This document shows positions 21,191 to 33,306 of a stretch of DNA of 64,000 nt, piece after piece. Under the pieces are notes generated by a model. The model did no database searches and was not told the DNA's origin. It saw nothing but the letters and a program-made list of their open reading frames with translations. Made by a program: the position numbers and the translations under genes. Position 1 is the first letter of the stretch; every line of letters begins with the position of its first letter. The DNA is from Wuchereria bancrofti (lineage: Eukaryota; Nematoda; Chromadorea; Rhabditida; Onchocercidae), in NCBI GenBank assembly GCA_005281725.1, contig SSBO01000012.1, positions 14,793,501-14,857,500 on the forward strand, written 5' to 3'.

Positions 21191-23173
21191 TTTCCGGTTT
21201 TTTCTTTTTTAAACTGAAGATTCTGTCAACAGGTTTTTCTTTTCACTGTAAGCCAATATTATTTGTCTTTATTTTTTAAAAAGTTTTCCCAAAGTTAATG
21301 AATAAATCGTCAAAATCTATTTTGTTTTTATTTTCTTCAAGAATTTTAGGTTTTATTTTCTTTCAAAATTTCCTTCCTACTTTCGGAATTTCTCTCTTAC
21401 TTTTAGCAAACTTTAATATCACTTTTTGTCTGGAAGCTGGAAGCTGTAGTATAAAAAAATGGAAAGCTGGTATAATTTAGACTGTTTAATGTGCTTAGAG
21501 AACGTGTTGGAAAATGATATTTACATTTCCGGAAAAAGGTTGACTTTAAGAATGGGAAGGATGGATGAGTTATGCGATACAGCAAAATGTGATTAGTAAT
21601 ACATGGAGCTAGACAAGCTGCCTCTCGCGATGTGTAAAATATTAAAAATGACACAATGATTGCCATCCTCTCGTATTTACAGTCTAATTTTCATCGAATT
21701 AATTACTGACAACTGGCAATAATGATCAATATCGTACCTCATGCAACTTCCAGATGAAAATTGGAAGAAAGTGAACTGAACAATTTGAAGGCATTTTGAC
21801 GTAAGCAAAGACGCATTTCGTAAGGCACATTAAGTGAGAACCTCGAGGCTCTAATACGGTTGTTTCAATTTACGAAGTCCACACTCTTCGCATGAGTCTC
21901 TCAACTTTTCGTTCCGCTTCTAACAGCTTGGCTACAATAAATCGGATTATTTCGTTTCAACTGCTGCTATAGGTCTTGCAAGGAGCTATTATTTGAACTT
22001 TGCCGCGTCTGTAAGCGAGTCCAATCGGAAGTGGACACGCTGTTGTCTGTCTTTCATCCCACTCTCTTCATCTTCCCACTTTACGTGTTAGGGGTTTTTG
22101 CGTACGTAACAAACACCAAACGTCAATGGCTTGCTACGCACCTAACGGTGGGCAGTAAAGCTTTTTTTATTTCCGTCTATTGTTCTCGTATCTTTATTTT
22201 CTTTTGCGGGCCTTTCATTTCTGTTATCGTCATTATTGTTTTCTGTCGATGTTGTTATCATCCTTATCGTTGTTTTTTGTGGAGATCATTGTTACTGTTT
22301 ATTTATTTTATTTATTTACTATTTATTTGTTTATCTGTTTCATCCATTTATTTATCTATTATTTGTTTATACGATTTATTATTGTTTGTTTATTTATTTG
22401 TTTATTTACTTGTTTATCTATTTACTGAATTGATGCATTATTTATTTGTCTGTTTTATTTATTTAATTAATGTATTATTTATTTATCTGATTCATTATTT
22501 ATTTATTATTATCACTATTCTCAGTATCACTGTATGTTAACTGTGTTGTTTTCCGGAATGTTTTATACTGAAGCTCTGCTAATTCCTTAATCCTAACTGT
22601 GATTTGAAAATTGGAGACATCTTACGATATAATAATATCAGTTAATATAGCAAACGATAATTATTTCTTGGCAAATCGGATCGTCATTTGGCACCTAATA
22701 GTTATTATTGATTATCATTTTTAGACTTTTTTCCTGCTTCGTATAAAATGTTAGTGAAAGTAGATGTAAAGCATGCCGATAATAGTGTTTAGGGCATTTT
22801 TGTTAATCTGATTGTGTTTTTACTTTTTTTTAATTCTATCGTTCTAAATGCTTCCAACTTTAGTTGTTATTTCTCGATGGTTTCGTGCTAGGAAAAATAG
22901 TTTTAGTTATTTGAAGAACAGATTAGGACTTTAGAAATCGACTGTAACTTTAGAAAATATTTAGTCGAACAGCAACAGGTGCTGGTAGCTATTCTGTCTT
23001 GAACGTTGTTGACATGTCTCATCATTTTTTCTAGTTGCAGATCATTTTTCCTAGCCTTATTTGGTTGATATATTTATCTTCACAGTTCTCATTATTTGTC
23101 GTTATATCACATTTTTGGCCGGTCTTTTCTTGTGTTTAAGTGTGAATTGGTTCTATCTACAATTTTAAGAGAA
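21191..23173. promoter_or_regulatory. Head-to-head intergenic region, haplotype B
   Basis: Homologous to 8439-10488 and likewise lies between divergent F-box-like and dpl-1 copies. The conserved CCAATCGGAAGTGGACA sits near 22021. A TTTA/TTAT tract occupies about 22290-22520. Open frames here are low-complexity or, like 21403-21666, change residues freely between the two copies, and I do not annotate them. Confidence 0.4.
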
Positions 23174-26100
23174 ATGGATGAACGTGAAACGAGCAGCACA
23201 CCATCAGAGCTTGTAACTCACTTAGCACGCAGAGCTGTCACATCATCTGGTCAGAATAGTTATGTTGTAAGTTTAAATTGTAATACAATTGAACAAATAC
23301 GCAACTAGTGAATATTGATTGGAAATTACTGATATTCTCCAGTCATTCATGGAAGGCGTTTTATTGAGATGAAGTCTTCTCATAGAATATTTTATTCAAC
23401 TCTCATAAAATAAATTTAGATACCCCCTTATTCATATATCTATTTAGGGAGCCGGAGCTACAAGAAGGTTTTCGACGCATCCATCAGCCGGTCCACATAT
23501 GTCAGTTTCTTCCGTAGTTCCGAATCGGCATATGTCGGTTAATCGTATAAGCACACATCCTGCTGATAGTTCATCTGTATACCAAGCAAAACGAACTTTA
23601 TCAAGTAATTATGCGTGCGATCTCCAGTTAATACGGAAATTTCCTCGTAGTACTGATAAATCCAAAGGCTTGCGACACTTCAGTACCAAAGTTTGCGAGA
23701 AAGTGAAGGAAAAAGGACATACGAATTATAATGAGGCACGCGTTATTGCTCTTTTCTCTTTTTATTTAACTTCGATTGTTATGAACTCATTTTTTAAGAG
23801 ATGACCTTTCTGCTGATTTCTTTAACTATCTGCCTTTGTAACTATTGTAAGAAAATTCGCACTATATTCTAAAATGTGATATAAGACTTGAAATTATTAA
23901 CTGTATCACGCATCAAATGGTATTCAATTATTATGTCTTAAAACCATATTTTCTACAGCATTTCATTTTCGTTTTTTTATATGGAGAGCTTTATGACGTA
24001 ATTGATGCTTATTAAGAGAATCTTTCTTAGGTAGCTGATGAGCTGGTTTCTGAGTATTTCGATTCGGCCGATGTTCAGCCTACAGATACGGTATGTTTTT
24101 ATTTGAAACCAGTTTTTCTGGGAAGTTAAATTTGCAGATTTGAATAGGAAAGAGAAAATGCCGTGTCTTCTCTCATCTTCGAATAATTTAACTTAAGTTT
24201 TAATAAGANGAGTATTTCGATTCGGCCGATGTTCAGCCTACAGATACGGTATGTTTTTATTTGAAACCAGTTTTTCTGGGAAGTTAAATTTGCAGATTTG
24301 AATAGGAAAGAGAAAATGCCGTGTCTTCTCTCATCTTCGAATAATTTAACTTAAGTTTTAATAAGAATTAGAATAGAAATTTTTAATTTAGAAAATTCCT
24401 TTTTAAATTTAAATTTTAAAATTATAGTTTTGGAAATGAGTAATCTGTAGGCCTGTATGGATGAAAGAAAAGAAATTTAAATTAATAAAAAGTTTAAATA
24501 GAATGATAAGTTTAAATAAAAATTATAGCACCGGTTAATAGAGAATAAGTAACTGTAAATAGAAGAAAAGGTTATTATAGTTTAAGAATTTTAATTCGCT
24601 TAACAATATATTTTATTTCTTTTTAGTTATATAAAGATTTGTTTTTTTTCTCTAAAAATGTTTAGGAAAAGCAACAGTATGATATGAAAAACATTCGACG
24701 TCGTGTCTACGATGCATTAAATGTGCTAATGGCTATGAATATTATTGAAAAGGAGAAAAAAGAAATTCGGTGGGTTGGATTACCAACATCTTCAGTACAG
24801 GAATGTCGTAAGTTAGAGGAAGAAAAAGCGAAGCGACAGGAGCGAATACGTCATAAAGCCGATCAACTTCAGGAGCTCATAATACAGGTAAATCCATTTA
24901 CTGGTGGTTGTTCTGTTCCTTGATCACTGAATGCTTCATGTAATTTGTCAGAATATTCTAACAAACTTTTTTGCAGAACGAATTTGTTGAATTTAGCTCA
25001 TGTTGAAATATGGTCCAATACGAAGAATTTTTTTGTTTAAAAACATCGTTTGTCTGTAGCTTGTGGCATACAAAACGTTGGTGGAGAAAAATCGCGAATT
25101 GGAGCGTGATAGCGGTCGTCCAGAGGAGGATTCGATACTTTATTTGCCGTTTATTATTGTCAACACAGCGAAGAAAACATTCATCGATTGTGCTATTTCC
25201 CATGACAAGTTTGTTCCAGTTTTCTTTTTGTTTCATTTCTTTTTGCAAAATATAGTAACCATAGTTTCTCTGCTTTTACGTTACTTATTAAGAACGAAGT
25301 GTTGACTGATTTCTTACTCCGTAAAATATAAGTTAGTGTCATGTGTTACTCTTTATGACATCGTCACTGTTACTAAGTTTATTATTTCTATGTGCATTAG
25401 AATTGATGTTAGTCTGTTTGTAAATTAGAGTTCATATTAGTCTATTTCTACCCATAAATTTTAATTTTAAGAACTGAATATTTGTTCAATTTTGATCAGC
25501 CGTTCGAAATTCACGATGATATTGAAGTACTCAAAAGACTTGGGCTTGCGTATGGTTTAGACCGCGGTGAAGTTAATGATATTGATCGTAATAAAATCAA
25601 GTCATATTTGCCCTTTTGTCTTCGAGATTATGTTGATCAAATTATTGATGGTGAGTTTTTGAGTTTTGAAACTGTTTACTTACAAAAACTGATAAATCTT
25701 TATTAACATAATTTACTGGATTTAAATTTACTTTTCAACTTTAATTGTTGTTTTTCTTCTTTTTTTCTTTTTTTAGAAATTTTTTTTAGAAAGTCTTCAA
25801 AAATACCAAACGTTTTAGTAAATCCCAGGAAGATGTAGTAGTGATTGTGTATTTTCAAACTTGCTTTGCAGGGACTTGGAATAATGCCGCTTACGATATT
25901 CCATCAAACATTGTTTCAACGGTTAACACATCACAAGATAATAAACAGTAAGCTTAAATTGTTTCATTTCATTATATTTTTGTGTATTTCGTTCTAAATT
26001 GGTGAATTCTAGAACATTCCGTCAATTAAAATTTTCAAAAAAGTATGAAATTGAATTTCAGGACTGTTTACGCCGTAGCTTCGACACCGCGTGTTGAAGA

Positions 26101-26993
26101 ATCGANGTAAGCTTAAATTGTTTCATTTCATTATATTTTTGTGTATTTCGTTCTAAATTGGTGAATTCTAGAACATTCCGTCAATTAAAATTTTCAAAAA
26201 AGTATGAAATTGAATTTCAGGACTGTTTACGCCGTAGCTTCGACACCGCGTGTTGAAGAATCGACAGTTAGTATCCCGCGGGGCTACCATCAGCCAAAAC
26301 GTTTAGTATCATCTTCTGCTCGAGCTATTCCACCTGTTCTTCCACGAACTGTGATTACTGGCACCAACGCTGTTCAAACAAACTCGGATTCGGTTATTTT
26401 CTACTAATTTTAATTTTGATTTTTGGGAACAAATAAATCAGGGGTTATGGTATGAAGGCATGTGTTCTTGATAGTTTCTGATGACATAGGTTCTTTTTTT
26501 CAGAAATATATAACCACAAGCTCGAACGGATATTGTACTATTCGTGCACCAGTACGTCGTTATAATATGCAACAAGAAAGTTCAAGCAACACACAGCAAA
26601 GGGTATTTAATGCAAGTAGACACATTACTTACACCATTCAGGTTTCTTGGCATTTTCTATCCTCGCACTGGTGCGAGTAACCACAGTTGTTTAATATGTT
26701 ACCAATTGATCATTCTTTGGACACTAATAGAATTTGGGTTCGAGGTGTTAAGCTTTGCTTAATGTCTTAGTATAATTTTACATCCATTAAAAGGTGTTAA
26801 AAACTTCCAACATAAATATTCATAAGAATTTTACTCACCAGCATTTTTCTTGTAATTTGCTGATTCTTAAACCTCAAAGATTATCCTATTGAAAAATATA
26901 ATTTAGGATGTCGGACAAGACCAGCTTTCTGAAGAACAACAATATGAAGAAGTCTATGAAGATGAAGAGGAAGAAAATTTGGGCTATGAATAG
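23174..26993 (+). CDS. dpl-1: DP transcription factor (E2F dimerisation partner), copy B, complete
   Basis: Ten exons: 23174-23266, 23448-23735, 24031-24090, 24666-24887, 25060-25208, 25472-25650, 25872-25947, 26221-26392, 26504-26641 and 26907-26993, about 487 residues. It carries the winged-helix DNA-binding domain with [18 protein letters not shown], the dimerisation region ([38 protein letters not shown]), a Ser/Gln-rich linker and an acidic C-terminus ([20 protein letters not shown]). Such acidic tails in DP proteins can contact transcriptional machinery; here that is inference. It differs from copy A mainly in the N-terminal tail and at single sites later (K to E in exon 5, L to F in exon 6). 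Intron 2 has a GC donor. Two assembly duplications fall inside the gene (24052-24366, 25948-26264) and add partial copies of exons 3 and 8. Confidence 0.92.
24052..24366. repeat. 157-bp direct duplication flanking a single N in dpl-1 copy B
   Basis: 24052-24208 equals 24210-24366 with N at 24209. It repeats the end of exon 3 and the start of intron 3. Copies A and C have one instance, so this is probably an unmerged overlap. Confidence 0.9.
25948..26264. repeat. 158-bp direct duplication flanking a single N in dpl-1 copy B
   Basis: 25948-26105 equals 26107-26264 with N at 26106. It repeats intron 7 and the first 44 bases of exon 8. The homologous region 35531-35700 has one instance. Confidence 0.9.
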
Positions 26994-29900
26994 TTTAAAG
27001 CTTATAAACCACAAAACACTGTATTTCGAAATTATTATTTCAAGCTTCCATATTTGCATTTAATGTGTATATGTTATATAATGATTCATGGTTGAGTATT
27101 ACTAATATTAATTATTTGAGTCATTTTGACTAAGGTTCGAATAGAAATTATTTCTTATAGAGAAATGTTGAAGAACTTAATTGCTGGATAGGACATATAA
27201 TAACTGCGTGATAACAAGTTTTCAAGATATGTTATTAAGCTCAGTAATCGCAGTGTACTAATAATCACATAGTTATTATTCATTAGTAAGATATGTGCGG
27301 AGAATGATATCTGAGCTCTACTTTTTATTTTAGAAATCCGATGCAAAAGTGATATCATCAGAAAGTCTGAGTCGAATTGTTTTTTTCCATCAGTATGTGT
27401 AATTTAAATATTGAAATTGTGATGACAGTTTATTAATTTCTATATTTTTACGTCGTTAACTAATTTGAAAGTCTCTGTTTCTTTTTTTCAATTCCTGTTT
27501 GCAATGTTTTATACCCATTATTATCCATTTCTGTGGAAAAATCTCGGATAAGCTGTGAAGATATATTTTTTAATGAACTATTGTTGGTTTGTTGCACATT
27601 TGCATAGAGTATGACTTCGGTTTTTGCAAAAAATTTCAGTGTTGCAATGTGCGATTTTTTTTAAGCACAAAAATTTTTCATTTTCTAAATGCTTTGATAT
27701 TATAAGATTGTTTCAACTTAACTATTGTAATTACTGGATAAGTAGAACCTAAAAGAGTGATGATTTCTCAAATAAAATTTCATAGAGGTACAAGTCCAAG
27801 TTTCTAATGAACAGCGTTATATAATTTTGATCAGAACCGAATATCGCAGAGAAAAAATTAGAAGTATTCCCTTGAGGAGGAAGATTCGCTCAAAGAAGGT
27901 TTCAGTGATTCTATATTTGTCACGGCATGTTCTGAAGTCTGAATGTTCTGACAATATATAATTTCGGGTGATTGAAGGATTGATATGTGCAGTAAAAATC
28001 AGTAGAGGAATTAATTATTAGAACTGGAAGTAGCGTTGTTCCTTTCACAGCTAAGTAAAGAGGTTATGGGCGTCGTAGATTACACAGGTTACAGGAGATT
28101 TCTTGAACAATCATTTAAAGTTCCTTGCGGATTAACTGTAGCGTAAGATATATTGGAACCCTCGAGTTTGCAACCAATTACTTTATCAAAATTTCTAGAT
28201 GCTATTGATTTTTTTGGTTACATCATCATTATCAAAATTATCTTAAAATTAACGTTAGAAATGTCGTCTTTAATACTCTATTAATGAAGTATCTGTGAGT
28301 GAGTTGATGATTATTACGGAAAAAATGAAAATTATTCTTGAAAAAAAAATAAATAAAAATTATTCTTAACTTAAGCGTTCTATGTAAAATTATTCTGTGA
28401 CTTTCCCGGGATATCATGATCACTAATTTGGACCACAAAAATATTTGTACTTGCAGGTGATCATTGCGCCGCATTAGAATAACAATCAATCCTAATTGCA
28501 TAATATTGCTTCAATGATTGCCTCATCAAATAGGAATGGATGTGCGTACATTAATGTAAATAAAATTAGGTAAATATGTTTGCATAGATAAATGCATTAA
28601 CTCTAAAGCGTATGTAAACAGAGAACTGATTGAGGTTGGAGCTAAAGAAGCTCTGTTTTTAACTTATTCTCTTACATTAAATTCAGGTATGTAAATTGCG
28701 AAGAGAATATATTTATGTTTAATTTTATTACCATAGATTGAAGGACCGAAAATCTTAACGATGGATGAATTCAACGGAAAGATTAGAATACTAACCGCAC
28801 TAAGAAAAAAAAACTGAATTCAAGTAATATATGAGAGATGTAGGAGTTCTACAGATGTCAGTTTTGCTTAACTCCTGTGACTAACTCTTACCAATGTGTT
28901 CTATGGTTGCTTGTGTCATATAAAAATTAAGCCGGTTCTTTTAATTACTTTAAGATTCACAGTCACCAGAAAACTTTTTTAGGTTTCTACGGCCGATATA
29001 TCTTTACCAGTTTGTCTACCATTTGAATTTTAAGCCAGACAAATATGTTTGTATTAAATTAGGATTGCTTTATAATAAACATCGACTGGATATTAGTTCT
29101 TTTTTTAATAGAAATTAAAAGCAATAATTTAAAGTAATCAGCTGAACAGCTCACCGATATTATTACCAAATTGCCAATCATGCTTCAACTTATATTTTTT
29201 TTGCAAGTAGAAAATTATGTTTCCATCAAAATTTCTTGTCCATTAGGCTGTTTTTTTCTGCTATTGAATTTTAATCGATATCTTCTGTTCTATTAATAGA
29301 AGTTATTAATGTTAATCTCTCGAAAACTATCAAAAAGTTCTGCACAAATATTTTATTGAAAAATATGTCCTAAAAAATTCTCACAAAATCAGTAAAAGCA
29401 AAAAAAAAGGAAAATGCTTTAAATTTCAAAATGTAAAAGTTTCGTTTCAATCATTTCTGAAATAGATTAGCGTTTATAGTAGAATGACTTGTGTTTATAA
29501 ATTTCTATTGTATCATACATTTGCAAAATGCAATCCAAATCACAAAAAATGATGAAATTTTAGCAATCGTTGTATACAATCTGTTGAAATCATACAACTT
29601 TTTTTTTATTTACGACTAAATGTCAAATGAAGAAAAAGCAAAAAATTGGTCATTACTATATTTTCTCTTTGAAACAATTTTATTTTCATAAATTCAAAAT
29701 CTCTGATAACAAAATTTTTTTTAAGTCCTAAAAATCATTTATTTTTTACAAATAGTAAATAAATGCATTGCATCAAACGTTATAAATGTAAATAGTCATC
29801 AAATTTTGAGTTGTTGAAATTATTTCAATTCTGATAAAATAAATTCTTATATTTCGTCAAAATCAGTATGATAATTAATGAATTTTATAAATTGCATTGG

Positions 29901-32641
29901 CCAAAATTATTTCACTTTGAATTATATTCCACCTGAAAATAATTTGATTTTAAACTGCTATAATTTTGATCGTTCTAAAATGAAAGATATTATTGCAATA
30001 ATTCAAATTTTCAACAATCTCAACTTCTAACATTTTCTGTCCATTCTTAAATCCGGTAAATAATATTTAATTATTTTTAGTATGATATATAAGCCTCATT
30101 TGACAGAAGACGAGAAAAGTGCTATTGCAGTTTCACTACAAATGCTCATTCTTAAAATCAATAGGAAAGAATTAAAAATTGAAACACTTTTTCATTTTTC
30201 TTGAAATCATACATTTTGCTCAATTTTCTCCATTTCAATTCATTGTTGGAAAGCTTTAAAGCGCATTTGAAATCATAGTTGTTATTACTCAAAGTATTCC
30301 TGGCTTCTTTTATCCAATAAGTTGAAGCCTAGCTAAGGTAGACATTCAAAATTCTTGCTGTATTTAGTTTAAAAGTAAGATGTAATTGACATTAGTCTCT
30401 TATCACTTTTTCTTTTAAAGGGAACTATCTGCAAATTTCTTCCTTTTAACCTTTCTCAAGTTAACTTTCTTTTATATTTCAGTCTTCACTTGAATAATCA
30501 GCTTTATCACTTGGTCCTAAACGAAAGGCGAAGTTTGCTTATTTTGCAATCTCTTCAGTGAAACATTTCTTCTAATTAATTGATAAAAGTGAAATTTATC
30601 AGTAATAATCGAGGCAATATTGAAAATGAGTCGAATTACTTGCAATCATATAGGAAACATATTGTAATCTCTCAGGACGGAGGAAAAAGGGCGGAAATGG
30701 GTGTAACTGATCGTTTCATATTCATATTTTATGCTCTGTTAATTTCGCCACATCTCATCACATAATTTATCCCTCTAAATTGCATTTTATTAAAAACAAA
30801 GTTGAGCATATGTACTATTCTTTCGAAAGTTTCCTCTTCAATTAAAGTCTATTATATTTCAAATGAATGAAACAGAGAAAGGCAGAAGTTGAACTGCGCC
30901 TAAAGAAGTGTCCTTCATTATTTGTTACAATTTCAACATTTGTCAAAATTGGAATAAAATTTTAAAATTGCAAAGTTTTGAGGAAAAATGTGAGCGGATT
31001 AAAAAATTAATATAGTAAATAGACAGACGAAAATTGAAAAAAACTATTATATATTTTGATGGGATTTTTGATGAAAATTTAGGACTTTCTGCATTTTTCA
31101 GTTAGATGAAGTCTGTTATAATGTTCAGTGGATCACTAGTAGCGTGTAATCTTTAACTTCAATAATTTCGACGATGTAGAAGAGAGAAGGGGAGAGAGAA
31201 AGATGAACTGATGGATCATTTATTATGAAAATATTTCTAAAATATTATTTTGAGGGAGAAAGGAAAGAAACTTTCCCTCAGAGCAATAATATCTTACATA
31301 GTTTATGTCATATCATACTAAGAATTTCAACACTTTAAGAAAATTTTTGAAAAAATCTTTAAAATAATTCCAAAATTGTTTTGACTGGAAATAAATGTAA
31401 CGATTTTCCAGGAAATGAGTCATCATAAATGCAAAAGTACAGTAATTGTGGGCGTAAAAAAAAGGTTTTTCTGTTGAAGAGCGTTTTATAGATTTTCCAG
31501 AGCCATTATAACGAATAGCAATGAGTCATCAGTTTTGTGGGAGGTGCTTTTCTTCTCGATATTCTCTACTCCGTTCTATCATTCCAGTTAATCATTTGAG
31601 GAAAACGCATATAAATGATAAGGGAAAAGTGAAAGGACGTCAAATTGTTCATCAAATTCCAAAAGACAACGTGGAATGAGTAAGTGACAATCTGATAAGT
31701 TTATAGACAAATTTTCAGACACCAATTATTTCTATTAATTCAATAGTTCGGAATAAGTGCTAGAGAGAAGCCTTGCAATACTTTCGCTTATTTGACCAGT
31801 TAGCAATAGAGCAACATTTTTACTTTAGTGTTGGCTATAATAAGCGCCTTATCACACCATTATGATGATAAGGAAGAAGAAAAGAAGTTAATGTTGAAAA
31901 TAAGGCTAACATCATTTTTCGTCAAAAGAGCAATTGATATTGCCGATGCTTCATGTCTGATGTGTTACGTAACAAAAAAAAAAGCGTCAGTTACTTGTTT
32001 AAGCTAGAAATTTATAATGCAACTTTGTTATTATTATATTATTTGCATTTCATCATTTCGACTGGTTTTATTTGCTCTGTAACATTTATATTTTTCGGAA
32101 GGAAATATGTCTTATTTCTAGACCAGCATTCAATTTTTTCCCAATCTGAAAGGATAACTGATAAATTCTCGAAAATTAGTGATAGTGACAATAACAGCAA
32201 CAAGAAAATATGTTTACTTTTACATTTAAAAATTGTTTCAATTTCATCGAAACATTTGTAGCTTTGTATCTTATTTCAATTTGTCATTTAATGATCATCA
32301 TAAAACTGTCATAAAAGTAGTTTTTAAATTCAAAAGTGATTTTTTATCCAAAACACTGCTATCATGTCGAAAATTTCATTGTATCTCTAAAACATTTCCA
32401 AATTTAGTAAATTTTAATTTTAGCTGTTATCGCCAAGAACTGTTATGTTGCTTTTTGTTAGATTTGTAATACCTTCAGAACTTTTTTTTAAATTTTACTT
32501 CCTAATATATAAATTTTGATATAAATAATGTTGATATTGATAGGTAATGTTACTTAATGAGACAGTGCCTGTGTGTTGTCTCAGGTCACCTAATTGTCAA
32601 GAAAAGATAATTAAATTGAAAGGTCATCCAATTTGAAAATT
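26994..32641. other. Intergenic region downstream of dpl-1, haplotype B
   Basis: About 5.6 kb homologous along its length to 36420-41900, with substitutions and small indels throughout. I see no exon series with consistent phase on either strand. A short ATG frame near 30081 (ATATAAGCCTCATTTGACAG) differs in start residues and length in the other copy. A block of about 200 bases at roughly 31801-32004 is absent from the other copy. Confidence 0.5.
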
Positions 32642-32804
32642 NNNNNNNNNNTAAATTTTACTTCCTAATATATAAATTTTGATATAAATAATGTTGATAT
32701 TGATAGGTAATGTTACTTAATGAGACAGTGCCTGTGTGTTGTCTCAGGTCACCTAATTGTCAAGAAAAGATAATTAAATTGAAAGGTCATCCAATTTGAA
32801 AATT
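32489..32804. repeat. 153-bp direct duplication flanking a ten-N gap
   Basis: 32489-32641 equals 32652-32804; the gap is 32642-32651. The counterpart near 41705-41850 is single, so the gap probably hides an overlap rather than missing sequence. Confidence 0.9.
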
Positions 32805-33305
32805 GCAATTTAGAATGAATCAAGAGTATCAGCAGATTATTTTACTGCGACGATATACCATTTGAATATAATGGAAAATTATGAGTAAATATTTCTAGAA
32901 TCAACTTATACTGAAAATAATCACAAGTTTACTTTTACTTGTTTTACTAGTTCAAAGACATAGGTTATGATTGTTCTTTAAACTCTGCTCTCTGACTGTA
33001 CTGATAAACAATACCTAATCGCTTCAATCTTTAACCTTCATTTTTAACCACAATAAATTCACAGAAAACAATTGATATTTAAGACTATTCTCCAGGACCT
33101 GTTTTCATTTAGTTACTTTCATATATTTGCAATAACTTTTGTATGGCGTTTCGTTATTATGGAAAAGGACATAAGAGAGAGGAAGAGAGAAAAGGAAAGG
33201 GAGAAGGAAAGACAGGAAAAGGAAGGAGGAATGGTTATAGAGAAAAAAGTGTGTTAACAGTATTTCCGATTTCCCATTTTCTGGAAGTTATTTTAACTTT
33301 TGCAA
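32805..33305. other. End of haplotype B contig, GA-rich tract
   Basis: Intergenic sequence homologous to about 41850-42335. It includes a purine-rich tract (33165-33245, AGAGAGGAAGAGAGAAAAGG) that makes overlapping Lys/Glu/Arg-rich open frames of no evident coding value. It ends at the N at 33306. Confidence 0.55.
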
Positions 33306-33306
33306 N
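33306..33306. other. Single-N contig join
   Basis: The N joins intergenic sequence (counterpart near 42335) directly to the middle of dpl-1 exon 2 (counterpart 10819). This is a junction of non-adjacent sequence. Confidence 0.85.
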
